Source of the DNA: Clostridium_AD estertheticum_D
Lineage (GTDB): Bacteria > Bacillota > Clostridia > Clostridiales > Clostridiaceae
NCBI RefSeq assembly: GCF_018861295.1
Contig: NZ_JAHLDM010000008.1
Location: forward strand, 62,001 to 126,000
Reading direction: 5' to 3'
Length of the DNA stretch: 64,000 nucleotides
Below the pieces are notes generated by a model. That model saw only the letters and a program-made list of their open reading frames with translations, did not search any database and was not told where the DNA came from. Shown here piece by piece: positions 54,825 through 63,625 of this stretch; the first letter of the stretch is position 1, and each line of letters opens with the position of its first letter. Both the position numbers and the translations under genes were made by a program.

Positions 54825-56291
54825 TTATTTTTTACTTTTTGAGGAATCAATCGTCATCTGTCCTTGTGAGAGGATGCTATTTGGTACAACTGATGTTTTT
54901 GATCCTTTTATGTTCAGTAAGAAGCTAGGCGCAAAGGTAGCGTGTTGATCTGCAAACAAACCTCTATTTGTTATGTAACTTGTTATTACCACGTTATTAT
55001 CTTTAGGTTGTGGTATCGCAAAGTGAGAGTATGAAAATGTGAGGTCAGAAGGGTCAAGATTCATGTTTAATACAAGTCCACTTCCGTTTAATGGTTTGTA
55101 TGAGCCGGTTAATGAATTTGACACATATCCTAACATGTATACATCTTTATCGCCTAATCCATCAATAGTCATTTTAGATCCTCTTGAATCTGTAAATAAA
55201 TACCAGTTATCTTTTATTTTAAATATATTAGCACGTTCGATCTCATCTGTTATGGTATTAGATGTAATCAATGGTTTCATTACTTTTTTCAAAGTATAAT
55301 CATTGTTCAATTCAATAATACCTAGTGCACCATTTGCTAAAGACGCAAGTTGTTTTTTAGGGCTTTGTAATAGTTTATCTTTTTCTGTTTGGAAGAAAGT
55401 TTCATTTCCGCCATAGTAAACTTTATTTAATAGAGATTCATCGCCTTGATAACCATATTTTGTTCCTGTATTGGCTTCAAAGACAAGATATTTATGACCT
55501 TTGTCTTCAACATAATGAGGATCTCTTAATGTATGATTATCATTCTGCGTTATACCTTGTAGAACATTTTGATAGATTGTACCGTCTCCACCATCAAAAA
55601 TAGATTTTAAATCTTCTACGCCATCAATCTTAAGCGTGTTAACATCTGGCTCAGATAAATTGACTTGAGCCGTTGTTAAGGTTTGTTTACCATAATGACC
55701 AGAATCTGATGCCCAGCTATCTCTATCTGTATAAAACAAGCGAACTTTTCCATCCGGTGTTAATGTCGCAGAACCTGACCACTCTTCTGCTTGATTTTTT
55801 AGGAAAGGATCGTTTGGAACGAATTTATCACTATCATTAAATACTCTCCCCGCACTTTTCCAGCTATCAAGAGATGTATCGCCTATTTTTTGATAAAACA
55901 AGTGAACAAACGTGTCACTTCCATTTTTAGGGTCTCCAGCCAAAGCAAAAAGTATATGGTATCCATGATAATTTGCTACTGTTCCGTCCCCATTTTGAAG
56001 TGGCCAGCTATCCCATACATCTAAATCTACTAAATTACCATTCTTATCGTAACCTTTTGCCGAAGGAACATTTTTTATTGTAGATGCATCGAATTGAGGC
56101 ACCTTAAATTTTGTACCGCTTTGTTGCTTTGGTATTTCCAGCATGTCAGAACGAGTCATATGGGAAACGTCATAAGTTTCCTTGTAATCCAGGCTAACGT
56201 TCTTCGCAAAAGTCACCGTTTCACTTCCTAAAAGTAATGCTCCAATAAGAGAAGCACTCAAAACAAATTTTCTAATTTTTAACATTTCCAT
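54825..56291 (-). CDS. sacB: Levansucrase (GH68)
   Basis: A 488-residue secreted enzyme: signal peptide (about 1-29, ending TFAK), nucleophile Asp in LDVWDSWPLQN, transition-state Asp in HTLRDPHYVED, and the acid-base Glu in ITDEIERANIFK. Sequence blocks such as WSGSATLTPDGKVRLFYTD match Bacillus SacB closely. It polymerises the fructose of sucrose into levan outside the cell. The start is ATG 56291 with GGGGG 9 nt upstream. A group II intron remnant lies 36 bp before the start, where Bacillus has the SacY antiterminator target, so control must differ. Confidence 0.95.
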   Translation of the reverse strand: MEMLKIRKFVLSASLIGALLLGSETVTFAKNVSLDYKETYDVSHMTRSDMLEIPKQQSGTKFKVPQFDASTIKNVPSAKGYDKNGNLVDLDVWDSWPLQNGDGTVANYHGYHILFALAGDPKNGSDTFVHLFYQKIGDTSLDSWKSAGRVFNDSDKFVPNDPFLKNQAEEWSGSATLTPDGKVRLFYTDRDSWASDSGHYGKQTLTTAQVNLSEPDVNTLKIDGVEDLKSIFDGGDGTIYQNVLQGITQNDNHTLRDPHYVEDKGHKYLVFEANTGTKYGYQGDESLLNKVYYGGNETFFQTEKDKLLQSPKKQLASLANGALGIIELNNDYTLKKVMKPLITSNTITDEIERANIFKIKDNWYLFTDSRGSKMTIDGLGDKDVYMLGYVSNSLTGSYKPLNGSGLVLNMNLDPSDLTFSYSHFAIPQPKDNNVVITSYITNRGLFADQHATFAPSFLLNIKGSKTSVVPNSILSQGQMTIDSSKSKK

Positions 56292-56327
56292 TGCTTAAAC
56301 CCCCTAAATAAGTTTTCACCTATATTT

Positions 56328-56686
56328 GTCGAGTAAGTCGGGAACCTCTCGGCTCCTTTCTCCTCTAAGAACCGTACTTGTGTGTTTCCACACATACGAC
56401 TCAAGCCCCCATTTACATCAAACACCTGGCTATTTAATTCCAACTTGTCTGGCACGAAAAATCCATTGGTGAAATTTCTTCACATATTTTCACATTAGCA
56501 GATAAGCAGCCGACTGATATCAATACCAGTTTTCATAACTGAACTTCTCTTTTACGAAGAAATTGCTTTCCGTTTTCTTTCATGTTAGGGATCATGTGGA
56601 AGTCTGCCTTCTTTCGAGCGAGGATACGTTTAGTAACTAACGCAGCTTCTCGCGAAACACTACTAATTAGCAACTTCTTGTCGCAC
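56328..56686 (-). mobile_element. ORF-less, shortened group II intron
   Basis: On the minus strand the element starts GTGCGACAAG (56686) and ends CTTACTCGAC (56328). Near the 3' end is a typical domain V (GAGTCGTATGTGTG, GAAA tetraloop, CACACAAGTACGGTTC; about 56376-56412) and a domain VI-like stem (GGAGCCGAGAGGTTCC). Total length is only 359 nt, so the ORF and most of domain I are missing. It is a different class from the intron at 224-2127. It could be mobile only with a protein supplied elsewhere, if at all. Confidence 0.75.
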
Positions 56687-56886
56687 CAACATTATTTTAC
56701 AATGCTGTTTAAGATTATCATATATAATAAATACTAGTCAACTAGTACAAATCACATTAATTACCTTTACATTGACAAAAACTAACTATTAATACCGATT
56801 TCTCATAATTACATAACTATTACCAAAGTTTCATTTTTGTTCTTTAAAATATAAATAAATACATTAAATTTTTACAAAAAATCCTT

Positions 56887-57447
56887 TTATAAACATTCAT
56901 TGGTTTTATTGACAAACATATAGTGTGTTCTATAATATGTACTATAAAATAGTATCAGTGTATCCTTGAATCTTAAATTACTTCTTTTATAATCATTAAA
57001 CTTAATGCATTTCAAAGTGGTATTGAAAATTTCCGTATATTTCGCATTAAGCAGTGCTGCAATTTTTTTGCACTCTACTGTGGTATTTACTCTTTGACAT
57101 GATCGTATTAAAATATCTTCACACTCTAATAAATTTCCGGAATCGTCTATGAAATTAAAAACATTTTCACCTCTCCCTACATTAGTACTGATAAACTCAA
57201 TTAAGTCTGTAGAAATTTTATTATATTTTATAATAAATGCTGGAAACACACTTATGTATATCTTTTGACCGGAGGCTGTTTCCCATAACAATGTTTGTAT
57301 CTTAATTATTGCATAGTTTAAATCACTTCCTGCCATATAATATAGTCCTCGTTTGAAGGTACCATTTTTCTTGAGTTTATCTGATTCTGGTATGTTTAAT
57401 TCCTTTCGGATTGAACCCTTCGGAAAACCTTTAAAATACTTTTTTCA
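56887..57447 (-). pseudogene. Remnant or small uncharacterised protein
   Basis: An ATG at 57336 gives 149 residues (MAGSDLNYAIIKIQTL, ISVFPAFIIKYNKI). In the same frame 36 more protein-like codons precede it (FPKGSIRKELNIPES region) back to a stop at 57447, without a start codon. So the gene is probably a 5'-truncated or decayed copy. The FPAFIIKYNKIS stretch recalls small proteins linked to insertion sequences (DUF6431-like), a weak resemblance. Confidence 0.45.
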
Positions 57448-57532
57448 TAATTTTCACATAAACTATTAAAATTAATATTTAATTGTATTATGATGTTCTT
57501 AGGTTTGTTCTTCGTAGTTAAAACCTAAACAA

Positions 57533-57567
57533 AAAGCACAAGTTGTATTCAATACATCTTGTGCTTT
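57533..57567. terminator. Bidirectional terminator-like hairpin
   Basis: AAAGCACAAG and CTTGTGCTTT flank a partly paired loop and are bordered by A and T runs. Confidence 0.75.
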
Positions 57568-57659
57568 GTTTTTTTATATAAAACTACAGTTGCTGATATT
57601 CCTGTCTAAAAGAGAAGCTTTACTGCAAATTAAAGTGTCCTCTAACAGTACTTAATATA

Positions 57660-58332
57660 AAAGATACATTTTATGAAATCCTTTTTTCACCTTCATATTC
57701 TACTGACAACATAATATATGCAACATCACCTAAAGGATTAATTGCAACAAACAATAATGGAAATACGTTGCGAACCATTTTCGCAACTAACTCTTATATT
57801 TTTAATATACGCATTAATAAGCAGAAGATTTCAGTAGCTGCTGAGGACGGATTATATATATCAATAAATAAAGGAGTTACATGAAGCAAGTTGAATCCTT
57901 CATCGAAAGTTATACTTGCCAATTTTGATTTTGTTGGGAATGTATACATTTATTCTAATAATAAGATTTTAAAAGAATCTAATAAGCTATGGACAGATAT
58001 AAAGATTCCGTTATCAACTGATATTATAGGATTTAAATTATATAAGCAGCATTTAATTGCTTACTCACCTAATAGCGTAAAAATACTAGATATGAAAACT
58101 TATACGTGGAAAGAACTTGGAAAATTCAGTTCTATAAAAAATTTATTTATTACTTCAAATAATCAGATATATTGTTTACTAGAAGATAGGTCCTTAGTAA
58201 AATTGATAGAAAACGAACAACTTAATACATGGCACACACAAGGTAGATATTAATAAAGAAGGTAATCTTGTAGATTTAAAAACAGATACTTATGGGAAAT
58301 TATACTTTTGTATGAGCTCAGAAGTAGTATAG
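57660..58332 (+). pseudogene. Beta-propeller-like repeat protein with frameshifts
   Basis: Three consecutive frames on the plus strand encode one kind of repeat protein. The first (to TGA at 57880-57882) reads STDNIIYATSPKGLIATNNN and AAEDGLYISINKGV. The second (TTG 57891 to TAA 58253) has SNNKILKESNKLWTDIKIP and WKELGKFSSIKNLF. The third (to TAG 58332) has INKEGNLVDLKTDTYGKLYF. The ASP-x-G and W-x-E-L-G blocks suggest a beta-propeller. At least two frameshifts break it, so it should be inactive. A terminator follows at 58405-58433. Confidence 0.6.
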
Positions 58333-58404
58333 GAATCAATATAAATGAAAAAATATAATTAAAATGTTATTATTTCTTAAATATATACATCATAAACCAA
58401 CAAG

Positions 58405-58433
58405 AGGGTTCCACAGAATATCTGTGGAACCCT
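58405..58433 (+). terminator. Terminator
   Basis: AGGGTTCCACAGA pairs with TCTGTGGAACCCT and is followed on the plus strand by TATTTTT. Confidence 0.8.
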
Positions 58434-58484
58434 TATTTTTGGCAGAGAAATGTGGATTTGATTGCTGCTACTCAGCCATTACGT

Positions 58485-58508
58485 CGGCGCCCCCGTGGGT
58501 TCAAATCT
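58485..58508 (+). other. tRNA-like 3' scrap
   Basis: GGCGCCCCCGTGGGTTCAAATC resembles the variable arm and T-arm of a leucine or serine tRNA, but the 3' half of the T stem and the acceptor stem are missing. It may mark an old integration or recombination point at the island border. Confidence 0.3.
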
Positions 58509-58516
58509 CCTTATAA

Positions 58517-60577
58517 TTAAATTTTGAATTCTGAAACAATAGTCTTTAATTCTTCAGATACTTTCTTAGTATCACTTGTTACCTTTGATACATCATTTGA
58601 TTTTTGTAAACTAATAGATGCTTTATTAGCAATATTTCCAGTTCCTATAGCCATTTCATTATTTGCAGTTGATATTTCATTTATGACATTAATCATAATT
58701 TGAAGAGAAGAGCTTACCTCCTGAGCTTTACTACTAAAATCATTTACAAGATTTCCAACATAGTTTGCATCTTTATAATACTGTTCTCCAATTTCAACCA
58801 TAGCAATATAATCTTTTATTACTGTTGAATCTATGAAATCTAATACATTCTCCGAATTGTATTTTAAACTTTCTACTGAAGATACTACTATTTTAGTTAC
58901 TTGTTGGATTTCATTAGTAATATTTTTTGAATCCTCAGCCAGCTTTCTAACCTCTTCAGCTACTACTGCAAAACCTTTCCCTGCTTCTCCTGCCCGTGCA
59001 GCTTCTATTGCAGCATTTAAAGCTAATAAATTTGTTTGAGATGAAATCTGCAAAATAGACTCCGTTAATTCATTAATTTGAGTGACTGCTTTTGACTGCT
59101 CTATTGATTGCTTTAAACTATTATATATGTTATTCCTAATATCTTCAGCTACCTTTTTAGAAACAACTGCACTTTCTTTCAATTCCTGTGCCCTTTTTCT
59201 TATCTCACCTGAATTTTCAGCACCCTCTTGAGCTTTTTCGGATATAGTAGTCACCGCTTTTCCTAATTCATCGGAAGAAGCACTCAATTCTTCTGATGAA
59301 GCTGCTGTTTCCTCCATGCTAGCGGACAACTCTTCAGTTGTTGATGATATTTCCTCAATCTGATACTCTAAATCATACATGTTCTTATTAGTTACAATAA
59401 CTGAACTCTCTATTTTTTCAGATTGTTTAACTACAGTTTTAAGCATAGTCCTAATAGATTTTTGCATTGTATTTAAAGAAATCATTAGATCACCAGTTTC
59501 ATCACTTACCCTCATTGCTTTATCTGGTACCTCCTTTGAAAAATCTCCTAAAGCAAATGTTCTTATATATTCCACAGCTAATTTTAATGGTTTAGTAATA
59601 CTTCGTGAAAATAATAGTATTAACAAGCTAGATATAATAAGACTTATAATAATTACAATAATTATTCCGTTTCTAACACTATTGATTTTTGACATATACT
59701 GTTCCACAGGTATAAAGGATACAATATATAACTTTGTAATATCACTTTTGGTATATGAAGCTATGTTTTTTACACCATTAATAGTAAAATAACCTATACC
59801 AGAATTGTTAGCCTTCATTGTACTATAGAAATTTGGCATATCTCCTTTTTCTTTGCTTAAGTTAAGTTTTAATATTTGCGAAGAATTTTCCGATGAAACT
59901 ACAAGACCTGTTGGATCTATTAAAAAAGTTTTAATAGATTCATTAGCGTTTGATTTAACAATATTTTGAGTTAATGTATTTAAATCTATTGAATTTAAGA
60001 ATGATGCTGTTAGCAGTTTGGTATCAGTATCTAAAATCGGTGCGTTTATTGTAATAACAGGCCTCCCTGTTATAGGAGAAGCCATAATACTCCCAATCTT
60101 AGCTTTGCCTTCTTTCTCCAAGGCTTTTAATGAATCTTGGGTAGTTGGTCTTTTATCCCCAACAGACTTTCCACCAATACCATCAGCTACTGTTACTTTA
60201 TTTAAATCAGAAGAAATTACTTGCAAAATCATATTCTCATATAACCCATTTGAATTTTTGAATTTAGTCTCCAAATTACTTGACATATGGGTTAATACTG
60301 CTTGGTTAGGTTTGTTAGTTTTTTTAAATTCTTTAAAGTAGTTTACAACTTCACTTTCGTTTGAAATAGATGTTGCTAAATCCATTTGATCCTTAAAAGC
60401 TACGTCTATATAATTTTTATTTGAAATAGCTGCACTGCTCAATGATTTTTTTGCTTCACTTTCCAAAGAATTTGAAAATGAGTTAACTGAATAATAACCA
60501 CTAATGAGTAAAGGTATACTAATGCATATCATGGCTACTACTAAAAATTTTACGAACAAACTAGATTTTCTTTTCAT
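58517..60577 (-). CDS. Methyl-accepting chemotaxis protein
   Basis: A 686-residue receptor: membrane helix near 9-30, an extracytoplasmic dCache-like sensor (about 35-300), second helix near 305-325, a HAMP linker (RSITKPLKLAVEYIRTFALG) and a long signalling domain with the hairpin tip EISSQTNLLALNAAIEAARAGEAGKGFAVVAEEVRKL (seen here as LQISSQTNLLALNAAIEAAR). It senses an outside ligand and controls CheA. It stands alone without che genes. The ligand is unknown. Confidence 0.95.
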   Translation of the reverse strand: MKRKSSLFVKFLVVAMICISIPLLISGYYSVNSFSNSLESEAKKSLSSAAISNKNYIDVAFKDQMDLATSISNESEVVNYFKEFKKTNKPNQAVLTHMSSNLETKFKNSNGLYENMILQVISSDLNKVTVADGIGGKSVGDKRPTTQDSLKALEKEGKAKIGSIMASPITGRPVITINAPILDTDTKLLTASFLNSIDLNTLTQNIVKSNANESIKTFLIDPTGLVVSSENSSQILKLNLSKEKGDMPNFYSTMKANNSGIGYFTINGVKNIASYTKSDITKLYIVSFIPVEQYMSKINSVRNGIIIVIIISLIISSLLILLFSRSITKPLKLAVEYIRTFALGDFSKEVPDKAMRVSDETGDLMISLNTMQKSIRTMLKTVVKQSEKIESSVIVTNKNMYDLEYQIEEISSTTEELSASMEETAASSEELSASSDELGKAVTTISEKAQEGAENSGEIRKRAQELKESAVVSKKVAEDIRNNIYNSLKQSIEQSKAVTQINELTESILQISSQTNLLALNAAIEAARAGEAGKGFAVVAEEVRKLAEDSKNITNEIQQVTKIVVSSVESLKYNSENVLDFIDSTVIKDYIAMVEIGEQYYKDANYVGNLVNDFSSKAQEVSSSLQIMINVINEISTANNEMAIGTGNIANKASISLQKSNDVSKVTSDTKKVSEELKTIVSEFKI

Positions 60578-60908
60578 GAAAACATCTCCTTATATGATAT
60601 TTAAAATAAACAAGGCTATTTAAAGTGTTAAGTAAGAAATAATCTCTTAATGCCTTTTTTTATTTATCGATTATATATAAGATTACTTTAATAATTTTCG
60701 ACCTTTTGTGACCTTTTCTTCTAGGTTACGATTTACATAATAAATTTTATAAAATCAATGGTCTAATTGTATATTTAAACCATTAAAGGTATAAAGATGT
60801 TAATATGAATTACGATAATAATATTAAAGACTAATGCATTTTAGTATATAATTACTAAATTTAATTAACAAATGTGTTTACAATATACTAAATTAGGGAG
60901 AAATAAAT
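60578..60908. other. Divergent intergenic region
   Basis: About 330 AT-rich bases between the chemotaxis receptor and the response regulator. It must hold both promoters. No repeat, RNA gene or clear operator was recognised. Confidence 0.4.
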
Positions 60909-61610
60909 ATGAAATACAAAATATATATTGTAGAAGATGATTTATCAATAAGTAATTTATTACAAGACTACATAGCTAAGTATGGATTTGAGGTGACGAT
61001 AGTTGAAAACTTTGAAGAAATAATGTTAGGCTTCAATAAGTTCAGTCCAGACTTAGTATTGTTAGATGTTAATTTACCTGAATTTGATGGATTTTATTGG
61101 TGTAGGAAAATAAGACAACAATCAAAGATTCCTATAATATTCCTATCTGCAAGAGATAGCGGAATGGACCAAGTTATGGCTTTAGAGAGTGGGGCAGATG
61201 ATTATATAACTAAACCATTTTATTTTGATGTTGTTATTGCAAAGATTAAAAGTCATATAAGAAGAGCTTTTGGGGATTATGCACATACTGTAGAAGAACG
61301 AATAGTAGAAGTTGATAGTCTTAAGTTCTACCCAGAAAGGTCAGAAATACAGTTTTATGATAAAAAATTAGTTATTACTAAAAGGGAAGGCATACTCCTC
61401 GAATGTCTTATGGAAAAGTATCCCAAGGTAGTTAGTAGAGATTTTCTTTTAGAAAAAATATGGGATGATATTGAGTTTGTTGAGGAAAACACCTTAAGTG
61501 TTAATATTAGTCGGATAAGAAAAAGGTTGCAGGGACTAGGAATAAGTATGGGCATAGATACTATAAGAGGAACAGGTTATAGATTAAACAAGCCTGATAG
61601 GTTGGAATAA
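60909..61610 (+). CDS. bceR: OmpR-family response regulator (BceR-like)
   Basis: A 233-residue regulator: receiver domain with acidic pocket (VEDD), phosphorylated Asp53 (LLDVNLPEFDG) and Lys in DDYITKPF, then an OmpR winged-helix domain (TKREGILLECLMEKYPKVVS, VNISRIRKRLQGLG). The next gene encodes a kinase of the BceS type, and an ABC transporter and undecaprenyl-diphosphatase follow, so this is the bacitracin-sensing type of two-component system. It should switch on the downstream transport genes. Confidence 0.92.
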   Translation: MKYKIYIVEDDLSISNLLQDYIAKYGFEVTIVENFEEIMLGFNKFSPDLVLLDVNLPEFDGFYWCRKIRQQSKIPIIFLSARDSGMDQVMALESGADDYITKPFYFDVVIAKIKSHIRRAFGDYAHTVEERIVEVDSLKFYPERSEIQFYDKKLVITKREGILLECLMEKYPKVVSRDFLLEKIWDDIEFVEENTLSVNISRIRKRLQGLGISMGIDTIRGTGYRLNKPDRLE

Positions 61611-61611
61611 T

Positions 61612-62592
61612 ATGAATTTATTTTTAAAGTATAATAGAGGTTATATTATTATATATTTATTAAGTTTAACCATTACAATTATATATTGTAACATCATGGA
61701 CTTTATAGGATTTGGTGAAGTTATATATATATTGATTTTTAATACATTTATTCTTGTGTGTTTTCTAGCTTTTAGATATTATAAAAATAGACAACTATAT
61801 AAATTGCTGAAAAATGGATTGATTTGTTTAAATGATGTTTTTTTGGAACTTGGTAGTTCGGATCTTAGTGAAAATATTTCTGAGTTGTTAAAGGAGCAAC
61901 ATAATTTGTATGAAGCAGAAATACAAAAATGTAACAAAGTTCATAATGAACATTTAATTTTTATCAATCAGTGGGTACATCAAATGAAGACACCTCTTTC
62001 TGTAATACAACTACAACTTCAAGAATACGCAGGAGAAGAAAAGGCACGAAGTATAGAAGAAGAAGTTAATAAATTAAATAAAGGTCTAAATATGGCAATG
62101 CATTTTGCAAGAATAGATTCTTTTCAAAATGATTTTATAGTAGAACGAATTTTTTTAAAGAAGTTAGTTATAGGTACAGTAAATGAAGAAAAGAAGCTTT
62201 TCATAAAAAATAAAATAATTCCTAGAGTAGAAATAGATGATGGTATAGAAGTATATAGTGATGTAAAGTGGATAAAGTTTGTGCTAGATCAACTTATTAT
62301 TAATGGTGTAAAGTACTCAAAAGGCACGGGAAAGGAATTAATTATAAAAGCCTGCGAAAAAGAAAAAGAAATCTTACTAAGCGTTATTGATGAGGGAATT
62401 GGAATCCCAAGGAAAGATATTAAAAGGGTATTCGATCTATTCTTTACTGGAGATAATGGGCGCAAATATGGAGAATCTACAGGCATGGGTTTATATATTT
62501 CTAAAGAGGTCTGTGTAAATTTAGGTCATAAAATAGAGATAACATCTACTGCTGATAAAGGAACGATGGTTACAATAAGATTTAAAATATAA
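61612..62592 (+). CDS. bceS: Intramembrane-sensing histidine kinase (BceS-like)
   Basis: A 326-residue kinase with two N-terminal helices (about 11-30 and 36-56) joined by a very short outside loop, so it cannot bind ligand itself. The H-box INQWVHQMKTPLSVIQLQ is the diverged form typical of BceS kinases. The ATPase domain has DEGIGIPRKDIKRVF and STGMGLYISKEV. BceS kinases sense flux through the BceAB transporter. Its start is 1 nt after the regulator stop, so they are coupled. Confidence 0.93.
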   Translation: MNLFLKYNRGYIIIYLLSLTITIIYCNIMDFIGFGEVIYILIFNTFILVCFLAFRYYKNRQLYKLLKNGLICLNDVFLELGSSDLSENISELLKEQHNLYEAEIQKCNKVHNEHLIFINQWVHQMKTPLSVIQLQLQEYAGEEKARSIEEEVNKLNKGLNMAMHFARIDSFQNDFIVERIFLKKLVIGTVNEEKKLFIKNKIIPRVEIDDGIEVYSDVKWIKFVLDQLIINGVKYSKGTGKELIIKACEKEKEILLSVIDEGIGIPRKDIKRVFDLFFTGDNGRKYGESTGMGLYISKEVCVNLGHKIEITSTADKGTMVTIRFKI

Positions 62593-62650
62593 GCTTAATT
62601 TATAGCGAATGGATAGTTTAACTATTTATTTGCTATTTTTATTTTAAATC

Positions 62651-62689
62651 GCAAAGCTTACATCCATGTCACATTCCTGTAAGCTTTGC
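62651..62689. repeat. 12-bp inverted repeat upstream of uppP
   Basis: GCAAAGCTTACA and TGTAAGCTTTGC flank a 15-base spacer. There is no T-run after it, so an operator or RNA hairpin is more likely than a terminator. Confidence 0.4.
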
Positions 62690-62759
62690 AGATAGTAATT
62701 TATACCTTATTATTATAAGCTATATATAGTAATAATTAGTCTGTAAGGGGTGATAAATC

Positions 62760-63608
62760 ATCAATATAATATTTATATTAAAATCAATCATAATCGCAAT
62801 AGTAGAAGGGATAACTGAATTTATACCTGTATCTTCTACAGGACACATGATATTAATTGGGTGGGCAATTAGCTTTCAAGGCGAATTTGCAAAAATGTTT
62901 GAAGTTGTAATTCAACTTGGAGCAATAATGGCCGTTGTTGTTTTGTATTGGCATAAGATTAAAGAAAGCGTAATAGAATTTTTTAAGTTTATATTCACTA
63001 GAGGAAAAGAAGGAAAGAAAGGTTTCAAATTTGGTGTAAATGTTATTACAGCATCTATTCCAATGGGAATTGTAGGTGTAGTATTATATAAAAATATAAA
63101 AACATTATTTACTCCAGAGGCTGTTATAGTAGGATTTATAGTTGGTGGACTATTGTTACTAATAGTTGAAAAAAAATTCGACGCTAGAAACCATAAGGTA
63201 GATAGTTTAGATAACATAACCACTATGCAATCATTCAAAGTTGGATTATTGCAACTTCTTTGTGTGTGGCCAGGAATGTCAAGAAGTGCGTCTACAATTA
63301 TGGGTGGATGGATTGCTGGATTATCAACCCCAATAGCAGCAGAGTTTTCCTTTTTTATAGCGATTCCAGCTATGATAGGAGCAACAGGCAAGGACTTATT
63401 TGAATATGATTATTCTACAATGACGTTATCATTATGGATTGCATTAATAGTTGGATTTGTTGTGGCTTTCATAGTAGCTTTAATAGTTATGAGGAAATTT
63501 GTTGAATATCTTAAAAAGAAACCTATGAAAGTATTCGCAGTATATAGAATCGTAGTAGGAATTTTACTTGGTGTTCTAGTATTAACTAAGATTATCACTT
63601 TAACATAA
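62760..63608 (+). CDS. uppP: Undecaprenyl-diphosphatase with non-standard start codon
   Basis: The protein has the two family motifs VEGITEFIPVSSTGHM and WPGMSRSAST and about eight membrane helices. It dephosphorylates undecaprenyl diphosphate, the target of bacitracin. The first in-frame ATG (62847) lies inside the first motif, so translation must begin upstream. The frame is open back to TAA at 62754-62756, and it contains no ATG, GTG or TTG. With AAGGGGTG at 62745-62752 the likely start is ATC at 62760 (giving Met-Asn-Ile-Ile), or the ATC at 62757. Placed between the BceRS genes and a BceA-like ATPase, it fits a bacitracin-defence locus. Confidence 0.85.
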   Translation: MNIIFILKSIIIAIVEGITEFIPVSSTGHMILIGWAISFQGEFAKMFEVVIQLGAIMAVVVLYWHKIKESVIEFFKFIFTRGKEGKKGFKFGVNVITASIPMGIVGVVLYKNIKTLFTPEAVIVGFIVGGLLLLIVEKKFDARNHKVDSLDNITTMQSFKVGLLQLLCVWPGMSRSASTIMGGWIAGLSTPIAAEFSFFIAIPAMIGATGKDLFEYDYSTMTLSLWIALIVGFVVAFIVALIVMRKFVEYLKKKPMKVFAVYRIVVGILLGVLVLTKIITLT

Positions 63609-63625
63609 TAGGAGGAATAAGTAAT

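Noticed and set aside
57891..58253. Stand-alone 120-residue protein
   Set aside because: Same-type repeat sequence continues in other frames on both sides, so it is part of a frameshifted larger gene.
58440..58515. Functional tRNA gene
   Set aside because: Only a T-arm-like stretch is present. The acceptor stem, D-arm and anticodon arm cannot be folded.
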